35,193 bases of DNA from M3007 sp046299435 (GCA_046299435.1 JBKBIC010000025.1:1-35193); one strand, 5' to 3'; positions 7,446 through 16,605 are shown, numbered from the stretch's first letter. Program-made: numbers and translations. The notes: generated from the letters alone by a model not told the origin.

Positions 7446-8375
7446 TCAGGCGGAGTGTTCCAAGAAAAATCCGCCGCGCCACTCGCCGCCGGGCGGCAGT
7501 TTTATCAGGCCCTCTTGGTTGTTGAATGCGTCAATGTTGCAGCTCATGGGTTCGAGGGCGATGGACGTGCGGGCCGGCGGCGTGAAGACCTGCAAAAAAG
7601 GCCACAGTTTGGCGTTCGCCACGAGCGTCAGTTTTTGGCCGCCGCCAAAAATGGAGGCACGGTAGATGGAGTCCAACTTTTTGATTTTGAAGCAGTTGTC
7701 CAAAAATGAATCGCCGATGCCCGTGCTGGTTTTGTACGAATTGAAATCCGTGCGCTGGCCCGTCGGCAGCATCCGCTCGTTGATGTGGACTTGCTCGCAA
7801 TCGGGCATCCGCAGCGCGGTGCGGCCCACTTCGGGCACCAACCGGAAATACGGGTGCCAGCCGAGGCCGACCGGGATGAAATCGGTGTGGCGGTTTTGCA
7901 CCGAAAACTCGACGCGGAAACGGTGGCTGTCGCTGATGCCGAAGGTTACTTCGAGCGTCGTCGGGAACGGGTAGCCGGGGTTTTTGCCCGCGTCGAAGCA
8001 GCGGCAGGTGATTTCGGCGGCCACTTCGGTCAGCAGCAGGCGCGTGACCGTGAATTTTTGCCACGCCCCGAAGCCGTGCAGTGCGTTGCCGGTCGCCCGG
8101 TCGTTCGCCGGGAAATCGTGCGGTTTGCCCGCCCACATGTACCGCCCGCTGTTCAGGCGGTTCGGGAAGGGGAACAAAATCACATTTTTCATCCAATCCA
8201 TCGTGTCCAATTCCTCCGGTTGGGTGTAGCCGTCGAGGATGTTTTGCCCGCCGAAATGCAGGTCGAGCAGCGTCGCGCCCCGGCCCGGCACGACCGAAAA
8301 GCCCGTCTTGGTGCGGGTGTTTTGGAGGGTGTAGCGTTTGTATTTGCCGAAGTTGGATTTTGAATAATCGAACAT
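7446..8375 (-). CDS. aldose 1-epimerase (galactose mutarotase family)
   Basis: A 309-residue protein from the ATG at 8375 (MFDYSKSNFGKYKRY). Key residues of the mutarotase fold are present: H100 in NALHGF, the catalytic His H174 in LGWHPYF, and the catalytic Glu E275 in IALEPMS near the C-terminus. The enzyme interconverts alpha and beta anomers of aldoses such as glucose or galactose. There is no signal peptide, so it is cytoplasmic. The frame is open upstream to 8543, but that part lies in a repeat-filled divergent intergenic region. The leader just before the ATG holds the CACTCATT words also found before the divergent oxidoreductase. It may be an eccentric member acting on a modified hexose (YeaD-like), which sequence alone cannot settle. 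Confidence 0.88.
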   Translation of the reverse strand: MFDYSKSNFGKYKRYTLQNTRTKTGFSVVPGRGATLLDLHFGGQNILDGYTQPEELDTMDWMKNVILFPFPNRLNSGRYMWAGKPHDFPANDRATGNALHGFGAWQKFTVTRLLLTEVAAEITCRCFDAGKNPGYPFPTTLEVTFGISDSHRFRVEFSVQNRHTDFIPVGLGWHPYFRLVPEVGRTALRMPDCEQVHINERMLPTGQRTDFNSYKTSTGIGDSFLDNCFKIKKLDSIYRASIFGGGQKLTLVANAKLWPFLQVFTPPARTSIALEPMSCNIDAFNNQEGLIKLPPGGEWRGGFFLEHSA

Positions 8376-8380
8376 GGGTT

Positions 8381-8566
8381 CAATGAGTGAATGAGTGATT
8401 GTACGAATGAGTGATTGGGCGCGTGAATTTCCCAAGGCAATTGAAAGCGGGCAAAATACGAGCGGTTTTTTGCCTGAAAGAAAAGAGTTTTGCCCGCGCA
8501 AGTGCCGCATCCTAAAACTCATAATTTGTTGGCAATCACTCAATCACTCATTCAAACATTCACTCA
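8381..8566. repeat. inverted AATGAGTG/CACTCATT word arrays in a divergent promoter region
   Basis: AATGAGTG-type words fill 8381-8417, and their reverse complements CACTCATT fill 8533-8566. The longest exact match is 14 bp (8388-8401 against 8541-8554), and a second left copy at 8405-8417 matches again. Each array abuts the start codon of one of two divergent genes (8375 on minus, 8567 on plus). Both mRNAs would therefore begin their coding part after nearly the same repeated leader. The 115 bases between the arrays must hold both promoters; I see no clear TAnnTTTG there. Confidence 0.7.
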
Positions 8567-9850
8567 ATGAAAGTCCTCATCATCGGCGGCGGCATCATCG
8601 GTTTGAGTGCCGCGTATTTTTTGCAAAAAGACGGCCATGCGGTCACGGTGCTCGAAAAGGGCGACCTCACGGACAATTGCTCCTTCGGCAACATGGGCTA
8701 CCTCTCGCCCTCGCACCTCGTGCCGTTGGCCGCGCCGGGCATGGTCGAGCAGGGCATTTTGTGGATGTTCAGCCAAAAAAGCCCGTTTTATGTGCGCCCC
8801 GTGCCGAGTTGGGGGCTGCTGGATTGGGGCCTGAAATTCGTGCGTTCGAGCACCCAAGCCCACGTCGAGCGCAGCATGAAACCGCTGGCCGAGCTCATGT
8901 TTTTGTCCAAAAAATTATTTGAAGATTGGTCGGCGAGCGGCGAGATGCAGTTCGAGTTGGAGCAAAAAGGCTGCATTATGTGGTACAAAACCCCGAAAAA
9001 AGGCAAAGCTGAAATTGAAACCGCCCGTGCTGGCGAACAACTCGGCCTCCAAGTCGAACTGCTCGACCGCGACCAAGCCGTCGCCCTCGAACCTGAAACT
9101 CGCCCCGATGTGCTCGGTGGCGTGTGGTACAAAGACGACGCGCACCTGCACCCCAACACGCTCATGCGCCAACTGCCGACGCTGCTCGAACGGCGCGGCG
9201 TGCAAATCCTGCGGAACACGCAAGTGACTGGTTTTGAACAAACTAACGAAAAAATCACCGCTGCCCTCGCGGGCGAAACCCGCCACGAGGCCGACCTCGT
9301 GGTGCTGGCCGCCGGGTCGTGGTCGCCGCAAATCGCACGGTTGGCAGGCGAATACATGAGCCTCATGCCCGGCAAAGGCTATTCGATGACCATCGAAAAC
9401 CCCGGCAAACGGCTCAATTACCCCTGCATTTTTTTGGAAGCCAAAGTCGCCCTCACTCCTTGGGCCAACCGCCTTCGCATCGGCAGCACGATGGAAATCG
9501 GGCCAATCAACGACCGCATTTTGTTCCCCCGCGTGCAGGGCATTTTGGAGGCCGTGCCGAGGTTCATGCCCGGCTACTCCGACGACCCGACTTTCCGCGA
9601 ACTCGCTGATTTACAAAAACTTAGGGCCAATTTGCGGGAGCGCGTGTGGTTTGGTTTCCGCCCGGTCACGCCCGACGGGATGCCATATATCGGCTTTGCC
9701 AAGCGGCACAAAAACCTCCTCATCGCCACCGGCCACGCCATGCGCGGCCTGAGCATGGGCGCAGGCACCGGCAAATTGGTGGCGGAATTGGCCGCCGGGC
9801 AGCCCACGAGCATCGGGGTCGGGGCGTTCAGGCCGGAGCGTTTCGGGTGA
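8567..9850 (+). CDS. FAD-dependent D-amino acid dehydrogenase-type oxidoreductase
   Basis: A 427-residue protein from the ATG at 8567. It opens MKVLIIGGGIIGLSAAYFL, a Rossmann dinucleotide-binding motif (GGGIIG at residues 7-12), followed by VTVLEKGD with the acidic residue that binds the FAD ribose. NCSFGNMGYLSPSHLVPLAAPG is characteristic of the DadA/DAO group. Near the C-terminus FGFRPVTPDGMPYIG and ATGHAMRGLSMGAGTG complete the FAD site. Such enzymes oxidise D-amino acids, or related amines such as D-hydroxyproline, and pass electrons to the respiratory chain. There is no signal peptide or strong membrane helix. No epimerase or aldehyde dehydrogenase of a hydroxyproline pathway lies next to it, so the substrate remains open. 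Confidence 0.87.
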   Translation: MKVLIIGGGIIGLSAAYFLQKDGHAVTVLEKGDLTDNCSFGNMGYLSPSHLVPLAAPGMVEQGILWMFSQKSPFYVRPVPSWGLLDWGLKFVRSSTQAHVERSMKPLAELMFLSKKLFEDWSASGEMQFELEQKGCIMWYKTPKKGKAEIETARAGEQLGLQVELLDRDQAVALEPETRPDVLGGVWYKDDAHLHPNTLMRQLPTLLERRGVQILRNTQVTGFEQTNEKITAALAGETRHEADLVVLAAGSWSPQIARLAGEYMSLMPGKGYSMTIENPGKRLNYPCIFLEAKVALTPWANRLRIGSTMEIGPINDRILFPRVQGILEAVPRFMPGYSDDPTFRELADLQKLRANLRERVWFGFRPVTPDGMPYIGFAKRHKNLLIATGHAMRGLSMGAGTGKLVAELAAGQPTSIGVGAFRPERFG

Positions 9851-9915
9851 GGTTATGCGGCAATCCAGTTTTTCAACGCTTCAACTTTTCGCTCTTTTCT
9901 CACCCTGCTTCGAAG

Positions 9916-9945
9916 AAAAACGCCCCCGTGCAAGGCACAGGGGCG
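9916..9945 (-). terminator. probable intrinsic terminator for the glucosaminidase transcript
   Basis: Read on the minus strand, an 11-bp GC-rich stem with one mismatch (9945-9935 with 9931-9921) and a 3-base loop is followed directly by five T (complement of 9920-9916). It lies about 175 bases beyond the stop of the minus-strand gene at 10121, leaving a long 3' untranslated region. Confidence 0.6.
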
Positions 9946-10120
9946 CGAGTCAAACAGCAGGCGTTCACTAATCTCATGCGTGTCGCCGGGGGGTGTGGGA
10001 TTAACTGGATTCAGGAGGCAGATTAAAAGGGCATCGGTTTTCATAGCCTTTTTTAGCCGATGCGATGGGAGGTGGAGGGGGCAAGGAATGTTGACTCGTA
10101 AATTTTTTAGGTGCGGGTCT

Positions 10121-11050
10121 TTACCTGTCAAAGCGGTGCAAATCGTACCGCTCAATCATCCCGATAAGTTTTTCGGCGTACGTCCGGTCGGTCGCGTAAC
10201 CGAGTGATTTCAGGCCGTAGGCCCATTTTCGGTAGTCGCGTCCGTGTTTTTGCAGGGTCGCGTAGCGGCCGGAGGCCAGCATCTCGCTGTGGGCGCGCCA
10301 GCTTTCCCAAGCATTTTTGTATTTTCTGAAAAAATCCTTGTGGTGGTCGTCGCTGAAATTGGAGCAGTGGCCGGGCGCGCATTTTTTCGAGAAACACTTC
10401 ATCCCGAAGTGGTTGTTGTTGTTGCGGGCCAGTTTGCTGTTGCCGGCACGGCTTTCAACGAGCCCCTGCGCGAGGCTGATGCTTGCTGGGATGCCAAATT
10501 TCTCCATTTCGGCTTGCGCGATTTTCGAGAAACGGCGGATGTAATCCTCCGCCTCGGCCTCGCGGACACCGGCCACATCGACCGGGGCCGCCTCGTTTTC
10601 GCCCCAGTTGACCGACTTTCCGAAACCCGTCGAACCGCTGCCCAATTCGAGCGTGGCCTCGTCTTCGGTGGGTTTGCTCGACGGTCGTTCGCTGCGCGAG
10701 TCTTTGTCCGAAACAAAAATCCCGATTGGGCTGGCGAGCAGGGTCAGCGGCTCGCGGTCGGAAGCCAGCAACCAGAAGCCCGTGAGCGTGAGCGCACCCA
10801 ATTTGAGCACCGTTTTTTGCCGGAACACGCCCAAAGTGGCACGGTGGAACTGGAAGCGCAGGCTCACCCACGTCCGCCGCAGGCGCAGCCCGATTTGCTG
10901 GGCCAGTTCCCGGAGCGTCGGCACGTCTTGCGCGGGCTGGGCAAAACGCCCTGGCGCGTAGCCTTGTTTGCGGCTGTGCGCTTGGCGATTGGCGGTGTAA
11001 AATCCCTGCTGGCCTATCGTTTCCCCGTCCATGTATTTCGTCTTTCCCAT
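10121..11050 (-). CDS. membrane-anchored glucosaminidase (GH73-like peptidoglycan hydrolase)
   Basis: A 309-residue protein from the ATG at 11050 (MGKTKYMDGET). A cytoplasmic basic N-terminus is followed by one hydrophobic segment at about residues 81-96 (VLKLGALTLTGFWLLA), so the rest should face the periplasm. The C-terminal 140 residues hold a glucosaminidase domain: ISLAQGLVESRAGNSKLA with the likely catalytic Glu at about 199, NNHFGMKC, and a Tyr-rich end (YATDRTYAEKLIGMIERY). The family cuts N-acetylglucosaminyl bonds in peptidoglycan during growth or division. The open frame upstream to 11176 is rejected because a strong promoter lies at 11155-11124, inside it. Cysteines in CFSKKCAPGHC may form a disulfide or bind metal. 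Confidence 0.88.
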   Translation of the reverse strand: MGKTKYMDGETIGQQGFYTANRQAHSRKQGYAPGRFAQPAQDVPTLRELAQQIGLRLRRTWVSLRFQFHRATLGVFRQKTVLKLGALTLTGFWLLASDREPLTLLASPIGIFVSDKDSRSERPSSKPTEDEATLELGSGSTGFGKSVNWGENEAAPVDVAGVREAEAEDYIRRFSKIAQAEMEKFGIPASISLAQGLVESRAGNSKLARNNNNHFGMKCFSKKCAPGHCSNFSDDHHKDFFRKYKNAWESWRAHSEMLASGRYATLQKHGRDYRKWAYGLKSLGYATDRTYAEKLIGMIERYDLHRFDR

Positions 11051-11123
11051 GACCGAAGGCTGATTTTTAAAGTGTTCTTTTTGAAATTTTTCGTTGGGTT
11101 TTCGGGAGGCGTGATTGGTAGTG

Positions 11124-11155
11124 CAAATGTAAATTGACACTTTTTGTTTTGCAAA
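11124..11155 (-). promoter_or_regulatory. strong promoter candidate for the glucosaminidase gene
   Basis: Minus strand: TTTG (11155-11152), exactly 20 bases, then TACATTTG (11131-11124). This matches the Bacteroidota promoter at every conserved position. The start of transcription would be near 11117, about 67 bases before the ATG at 11050. It also decides against the longer open frame. Confidence 0.7.
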
Positions 11156-11282
11156 TGGTTTTTCAAAATGGCACACAAAAAGTTTTTAAAACAAAAACCG
11201 CAGCCAGCTTACTGCCTTGTCTTTCAGGTGTTTGCGTCGCCTGATGGTGCCTGTGCGACAGGAAAAAATTTTTTGACGAAAC

Positions 11283-11313
11283 AAAAAGCCCACGCTGACA
11301 GAGCAGCGCGGGC
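11283..11313 (-). terminator. intrinsic terminator of the HYR/SprB protein gene
   Basis: On the minus strand a 10-bp GC-rich stem with one mismatched or wobble pair (11313-11304 with 11297-11288) and a 6-base loop is followed by five T (complement of 11287-11283). It starts about 46 bases after the stop at 11360. Bases 11156-11282, between this and the glucosaminidase promoter, are AT-rich with no recognised feature. Confidence 0.8.
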
Positions 11314-11359
11314 CGGGTAGGGAAACGTCCAACAACGGGTTTGGACGGGTCGTTGGCAA

Positions 11360-14300
11360 TCAGTCAGTTTTCACGGCGCGGCGCACGGAGGTGGTTCCGT
11401 CGCTTGCCTGCAACCGGACCCAAAAAACACCCGAAGGCCATTCAGTTGTTTGAAAATCAATTTGTTGCAAATCGTTTGCCCAAGTTTTGTCAGCCATTAA
11501 ACGGCCATTGGCATCGAAAATCTGTGCCCGAAATTCGCCTTCTGAATCCGCCTCGCGCCGCAAGCGGAGAAAGTCACGGCACGGATTCGGCGACAGACTG
11601 AATGCTTGCGCGGTCGGTGGTTCCAGCGAATCATCACCCACCCGGCTGTTTGCCGGGCGTGGTGCGGGCATGGTCACGCTGATTTCGGTTTGGCAGCCCT
11701 TCGAGTCTTTCGCCCGGAAGGTGTACGCCTGCCCGGCGAGCAAATTCGCAAAAACTTTTGTTTTAGAAAATCCGCAGGCTCCGGTCGCCGGATTGAATTT
11801 GCAATAACGGTACGGGTCGGGTGCGGCGAAGGGTGTGCCGCCCGCTGCAGCGAGGGTCACGGTGTATTTTCCGTTGGCATCGGGGCCGCTGAGCGTGTGG
11901 TCGAGCGTGAGTTGCGCGGGGTCAACGAGTGCGGCAGCGGCTGTTTTCGAGCAGCCGTTCGCGTCGGTCACGGTCACGGTGTAGGTGCCAGCGGGCAGGT
12001 TGGTGTTCAATTTCGTGGCTGCGCCGTTGCTCCACAGGTAGGTCAGTTGGCCGGTGCCGTTGGTGGCCGGATTGATGACGGGGCTGGCCTTGCCTTTTGC
12101 GTCGCCGAAGCACGGGTTGGCGGTGACGCTCATGCCCGAAATGAGGAGCGGGGCGGGTTCTGTGAGCGTTTCCGCGCTGCTGGCCGTGCAGCCGTTCGCG
12201 TCGGTGACGACCACTGAAAACGTGCCCGACGGCAACCCAGTCAGCGTTTGATTGCTCGCGCCGCTGCTCCATTGGTAAAAATATGGCTCCACGCCACGCG
12301 ACGGATTGGCCGTCAATGTTCCAGATAAAGTATTGAAACACAGCGGATTGGTCGCGTCAAAATTGATTTTGATGGCAGGCGGCTCGGCCACGACGATGGT
12401 TTTTTCGAGCACCAAACCTTGCGCGTCCTCGACCGTCACGGTGTATTCGCCGCCTGAAAGCCCAGTCAAATCCTCGCTTGCTGCGCCGTTGCTCCACGCA
12501 AACATGTACGGCGGCAGGCCCTGCAAAACCGTGAGGTCAATGGCCCCGTCGGCTGCATCGTGGCAGCTGACGTTGGTGCGGGCAAAGGTCAGTTTCATCG
12601 GTTCGTCCACAAGGCCGTCGCAGTCGTCGTCGAGGCCGTTTGTGGTGTTCTCTTGGCGCGGGTTGACGGTGATTGTGAACGCACAAACCGCCGTGTTGCC
12701 CGCCCCATCGGTGGCCGTGAGCGTGACGATGGTCGTGCCGATGGCAAAAAACGAACCGCTGTTTTGGGAGAAATACAGGGCAGGCTGGCCGCAGTTGTCG
12801 GTCGCGGCGGCGGGCGAAAAATTGACCGACGCGCCGCAAAGCCCCGGTTCGGCGAGTTTGGTTTTGTCGGTCGGGCAGGTGGTGATGAGCGGGTTTTCGA
12901 CATCCGCGCCCGTGAAATTGACGGTTTGCTGGCAGCTGGCCGCGTTGCCGTGCACGTCGGTCGCCGTGTGCGTGACGATGGTCGTGCCGATGGGAAAGCT
13001 CGCGGGTGCGTCGTTTGAAATACTTGAAATGCCGCAGTTGTCGGTCGCGGTGGCCGGGTCAATCATGATGTTCGGGGTGCCGCAGCCGTCCACCAAAATA
13101 TCGGTTGGGCAAGTGATTGTCGGCAACTCAACATCCTGAACCACAATGCCTTGCGCGCACAGGGCCGAATTGCCGGAAGCATCGGTGGCCGTGTAATTGA
13201 CCAAATAACTGCCGACGGCGAGGCTCGCGGGCGCGTCGTTGGTCAGCGACGCGAGCGTGCAGTTGTCGCTGGCCGAAGCCGTCGGCACGAACTGCGTGGA
13301 TGTGCATTGGCCCGCGTCGGTGTTGACGGTCAGCATCATCGGGCACGAAATGGTGGGCAATTCCACATCGGCGACGGTCACGATTTGCTGGCAGGTGGCC
13401 GTGTTGCCCTGCGGGTCAGTGGCTGTCCAAGTGACGGTGGTGCTGCCAACTGGAAAATTTGCGGGCGCGTCGTTCGAGAAACTGAAACTGCCCGAACAGT
13501 TCGAGTTGGCTGCCGTCGGCAGGCCGAGCGCGGGCGTGGCCGAGCAAGAACCGGGCGCGGCGTTGACCGATACGTTGGCCGGGCAAGTGACCGCCGAAGC
13601 GAGGTAGGTGTGGACGAGTTTGATTGTTTTGGCCGCGTCGTCCACGACGATTGAATAGTCTGGCGGCAAATTCAGCGCGGCAAAACTGCCCGTTTTGGTG
13701 CCCGCCCAAGTCAAAATCGTTTTTTCAAAACTCGGCCAGCACGGGTCGGCGTGGACGGTCAACGTGCCGCCGAGGGTCAGGTTGTGCAAAAACTGCATGG
13801 CATCGCCCTCGATTTGCCCGCCGTTGTTCCTGAAACTGAACAGCAGATTGCCCGCCGGTTTGTTTTCAAAATGGCCGCTCCACGCCAGCGAGCCGATGCT
13901 GTCGGTCGAACTTCCGGGGGAGAGCAAACCTTCGTTCGGATGAATGTAATTGTAATTCCAAGTTCGGATGGTTCCGATGCCTTCGATACTGCCGAGGTTG
14001 GTCAAGTAAACGATGGAGTGGCGAAGTTCGTAGGTCGTGTTTTTGACCAAACTACCCTCGACTCGGATGCCGACGTTGGCGTTCGCACTTCCGGTGTTTT
14101 CCAAATTTGCGGTCGGGGTCACGGTCAAATTCGCGCCCGGCGGGATGTGCAATTGGCCTGTGGAGGAGAAAGCCATATCGAAACTGCCATCCCAAGAGCC
14201 GCCGCCGTGCAGGTGGATTTTTTTGTACATCAATCGCCCGCCCGTGCCACTCATGGTCGTAAAGCCTTGAATATCAATTTCTCCCGTGCCTTTGAGGTGC

Positions 14301-15952
14301 GAAAAGCCATTCCAGACAAAGCCGCCCACGACCTCGATGTGGCCTGTGCCGTTGATTTCGCCAGCGGAAAGTTTCAAGTCAATGGGGGTGATGGGCGTGT
14401 TGACGGTCAGTTGGCCGCCCGTGACTTCGAGGTGGCAATCGAGCGTGGTCAGGCTGTCGAGTTTGGTCGAGCCTGAGCTTCTGAAAATGCCGCTGCCGGT
14501 GATTTCGGAGCGGTAAAAATTGTTGCCGAGGTTGTAGCAGTGCAGTACGATGCTCGGCGCGATTTGGAAATGCGAGTCGTCGTGCGTGCCGCGCCAGAGG
14601 TCGAGGCCGCCCTGATTGACGAAAAATTGGGACTGGTCGGAGTTGACCACGAGTTCCAGTTTGGCCAGACCGGTGCCGTTTTTGGTCAAAATGGAGCCGG
14701 GCGTGAGGTTGATTTCGCCGTAGGGCGTGCCGGAACCGACTCCAATGGTGCCGTTCGTGTTCCGGTCAATCAAAAAATCCGCGCCGTTGGGGAAGTTGAA
14801 CTCCGCGCCGCCGTTCAGTTCAAAACCGCCGCTCGTCCATTCCGCACCGCCCCAAAAATCGAATTTGCAGGAAGTGTACGATGTCCCGCCGCAGGCGAGA
14901 TGCGCCAACGGCTGGACATCGAAAACCGCGTCGCCGTAGATGTGGCCGCCCAACCACCAAAACGACGCGGTGACAGTGCAATCCTCGAAAAAAAATGCCG
15001 CGCCGCCGGTCATCACCAAATGCGGGATGCTGAGCGGGATGTTGAACTCCGCGCCGCCGCTGCCATAAATAATGAGTGTGTCGAAAGTGGCCGAGCAATC
15101 GGCGGCGAAGTCGTTGACACCTTTCATTCGGACAGTTCCGGTGCTGGCGAGGTCGCTGTTCGTCCAGATGCGCGCGCCGTTTTGAAAATCGAGGTAGGTG
15201 TTGTTCGAGACGTTTATCTGGGCGTTGGTCAAGGTCATGTTGTTCGTGATGGCGACGGTGCCGCCCGTGAAATTGAAGGTGCCGCCCGTGCAGTAATTGG
15301 ATGCGCCGAGGGTCAAGTTTTTGCTCGAGTTTTTTGTGAAAGTGCCGAAGTTGTAAAAATACCCGCCCGAACTGTGGTACATCGAAACGTTCTCTCCGTC
15401 GTTGCTGAGGTGCAGCGTCTGGCCTGCCGCGAGCACCAATTTTCCCCCAAAGGAAACGCCGATGTTGTTCTGGTTCCAGTAGCCGGGGCAGTTCAGTACG
15501 AGGGTTTTGCCAGCGACACCCGCAGCGTTGAAATAGACCGCACCTGAAACAAAAGCCGTGTCCGCGCCCGAAACCGTGCCGCTGTTGAGGTGGAGGATGT
15601 TGAAATAGACTTTTCCGTCCACGTCCACGCCCGCACCTTGTAGGGTGGCCGTGCCGGTGACGGTGAAAGTGCCTGTGCCGCCAATGGTTCCGTAGCCGCC
15701 CCGGAACAGCTCGGCGATGGTGACGCTGCCCGAAATGTTGATGAACGAGTGGCCAGTGATGATGACGTTGTCGCCAATGCCGGGTATGCCGCCACAGTCG
15801 GAACCGGAAATGTCGTCTGGGTTGGTGTACCAGTTGCAGGCATCGTTCCAGTTTTGGGTTGGGTTGTTGTTTTTGAGGTAGTAAGTGGTAGCCTCCGCCC
15901 CATTTGCGCAGCAGAGGAAAAGGAGCGAAAGGAGGATGAAGTTGCGGTTCAT
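11360..15952 (-). CDS. giant secreted HYR/SprB-repeat protein with T9SS type A sorting domain
   Basis: A 1530-residue protein from the ATG at 15952 (MNRNFILLSLLFLCCANGAEA, a signal peptide). An in-frame TTG two codons earlier is less likely. Residues about 25-780 are Gly/Thr/Asn-rich with many short strands, suggesting a beta-helix. Four HYR modules follow at about 786-860, 862-940, 942-1017 and 1020-1097, each with DxxxP..CP and ATD..GN..C signatures. NGLDDDCDGLVDE near 1105 is a MopE-type motif. About four SprB-like repeats (SNGAASEDLTGLSGGEYTVTV type) span 1118-1430. The end (FSLSPNPCRDFL to VRRAVKTD) is a T9SS type A sorting domain. It should be exported across the outer membrane and anchored or released. 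An adhesin or surface role is inferred from the modules. Confidence 0.9.
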   Translation of the reverse strand: MNRNFILLSLLFLCCANGAEATTYYLKNNNPTQNWNDACNWYTNPDDISGSDCGGIPGIGDNVIITGHSFINISGSVTIAELFRGGYGTIGGTGTFTVTGTATLQGAGVDVDGKVYFNILHLNSGTVSGADTAFVSGAVYFNAAGVAGKTLVLNCPGYWNQNNIGVSFGGKLVLAAGQTLHLSNDGENVSMYHSSGGYFYNFGTFTKNSSKNLTLGASNYCTGGTFNFTGGTVAITNNMTLTNAQINVSNNTYLDFQNGARIWTNSDLASTGTVRMKGVNDFAADCSATFDTLIIYGSGGAEFNIPLSIPHLVMTGGAAFFFEDCTVTASFWWLGGHIYGDAVFDVQPLAHLACGGTSYTSCKFDFWGGAEWTSGGFELNGGAEFNFPNGADFLIDRNTNGTIGVGSGTPYGEINLTPGSILTKNGTGLAKLELVVNSDQSQFFVNQGGLDLWRGTHDDSHFQIAPSIVLHCYNLGNNFYRSEITGSGIFRSSGSTKLDSLTTLDCHLEVTGGQLTVNTPITPIDLKLSAGEINGTGHIEVVGGFVWNGFSHLKGTGEIDIQGFTTMSGTGGRLMYKKIHLHGGGSWDGSFDMAFSSTGQLHIPPGANLTVTPTANLENTGSANANVGIRVEGSLVKNTTYELRHSIVYLTNLGSIEGIGTIRTWNYNYIHPNEGLLSPGSSTDSIGSLAWSGHFENKPAGNLLFSFRNNGGQIEGDAMQFLHNLTLGGTLTVHADPCWPSFEKTILTWAGTKTGSFAALNLPPDYSIVVDDAAKTIKLVHTYLASAVTCPANVSVNAAPGSCSATPALGLPTAANSNCSGSFSFSNDAPANFPVGSTTVTWTATDPQGNTATCQQIVTVADVELPTISCPMMLTVNTDAGQCTSTQFVPTASASDNCTLASLTNDAPASLAVGSYLVNYTATDASGNSALCAQGIVVQDVELPTITCPTDILVDGCGTPNIMIDPATATDNCGISSISNDAPASFPIGTTIVTHTATDVHGNAASCQQTVNFTGADVENPLITTCPTDKTKLAEPGLCGASVNFSPAAATDNCGQPALYFSQNSGSFFAIGTTIVTLTATDGAGNTAVCAFTITVNPRQENTTNGLDDDCDGLVDEPMKLTFARTNVSCHDAADGAIDLTVLQGLPPYMFAWSNGAASEDLTGLSGGEYTVTVEDAQGLVLEKTIVVAEPPAIKINFDATNPLCFNTLSGTLTANPSRGVEPYFYQWSSGASNQTLTGLPSGTFSVVVTDANGCTASSAETLTEPAPLLISGMSVTANPCFGDAKGKASPVINPATNGTGQLTYLWSNGAATKLNTNLPAGTYTVTVTDANGCSKTAAAALVDPAQLTLDHTLSGPDANGKYTVTLAAAGGTPFAAPDPYRYCKFNPATGACGFSKTKVFANLLAGQAYTFRAKDSKGCQTEISVTMPAPRPANSRVGDDSLEPPTAQAFSLSPNPCRDFLRLRREADSEGEFRAQIFDANGRLMADKTWANDLQQIDFQTTEWPSGVFWVRLQASDGTTSVRRAVKTD

Positions 15953-16062
15953 GTCCAAAAAAATTTTAGTGGTGGGAAAAGCACAGGCCGGGCAAAGTCA
16001 AGCGCGTTGACCAGCCTATCTTTCTGAAAAACAAGGGTTTAGGAAATGAGCGGAGGAAAGGT

Positions 16063-16088
16063 GCGCCCCCGTTGGCCGACGGGAGCGC
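16063..16088 (-). terminator. weak hairpin downstream of the NTF2-like gene
   Basis: A 10-bp GC-rich stem with one mismatch (16063-16072 with 16079-16088) and a 6-base loop lies 44 bases after the stop at 16132. Only a broken T-run follows on the minus strand, so termination is uncertain. The rest of the gap to 15953 holds the leader of the large secreted protein; no good promoter was seen. Confidence 0.35.
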
Positions 16089-16131
16089 GAGCCGCAACAA
16101 AGGGCTTTTCGCTCCCTTCCTCTGCTTTCGG

Positions 16132-16605
16132 TCAGTTGCCCGCAGGCATCGGCAGCACGGGCGTTTGTTGGTCAAAGACGATGCGCCACTGCCCGCCAAT
16201 CCGCTGGATGATGGCCGAGAACTTGGTCGGCCCGCCGATTTGCTGGCCGCCTTTCAGTTTCATGTCGGCACTCACGTCGGCGATGAGCAGCGCGACATCG
16301 GCGGTGAGGAACTGGACGGAGGGCTTCGTGTACTTCCACGAGGGCTTGCCTTCGAGCATGGTTTTGAACTGCTCGTAGCCCGCTTTCATGGTCTCGACAC
16401 CGCAGGCGGCTTGGCCGTCCGGGTAGATTTCGCAGGCGTTCGGCGCGTAGTATGCCCACATGGCGGCCTCGTCGTTCGATTCGTAGGCTTGCCAAACGGC
16501 ATCCCACATTTTCAGGACTTCGGCTTCGGCGGCAGTGGATTGGGCGTTGGAGGTCTGGGCGAAAATGCCCGCGAGGAGCAGGGCGAAAAGCAGCTTGAAT
16601 TTCAT
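16132..16605 (-). CDS. secreted NTF2/SnoaL-like protein
   Basis: A 157-residue protein from the ATG at 16605. The first about 22 residues (MKFKLLFALLLAGIFAQTSNAQ) are a signal peptide. The mature part (VLKMWDAVWQAYESNDEAAMWAYYAPN, written here as two overlapping pieces: VLKMWDAVWQAYESND and AAMWAYYAPN) is the first helix pair of an NTF2-like cone fold. It continues with strands ending in KFSAIIQRIGGQWRIVFDQQTP, typical of DUF4440/SnoaL-like proteins. These small domains bind ligands or act as enzymes, and the specific role here is unknown. Two cysteines (ACEI and AACG) could pair in the periplasm. The gene is preceded 168 bases upstream by the SH3-like secreted protein on the same strand. Confidence 0.8.
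   Translation of the reverse strand: MKFKLLFALLLAGIFAQTSNAQSTAAEAEVLKMWDAVWQAYESNDEAAMWAYYAPNACEIYPDGQAACGVETMKAGYEQFKTMLEGKPSWKYTKPSVQFLTADVALLIADVSADMKLKGGQQIGGPTKFSAIIQRIGGQWRIVFDQQTPVLPMPAGN

Noticed and set aside
9853..10155. 100-residue minus-strand frame after the glucosaminidase gene
   Set aside because: It covers the terminator hairpin and overlaps the end of the glucosaminidase gene; the composition is unlike a protein. The short inverted repeat GCATCGG/CCGATGC at 10031-10063 inside it has a 19-base loop and is too weak to call.
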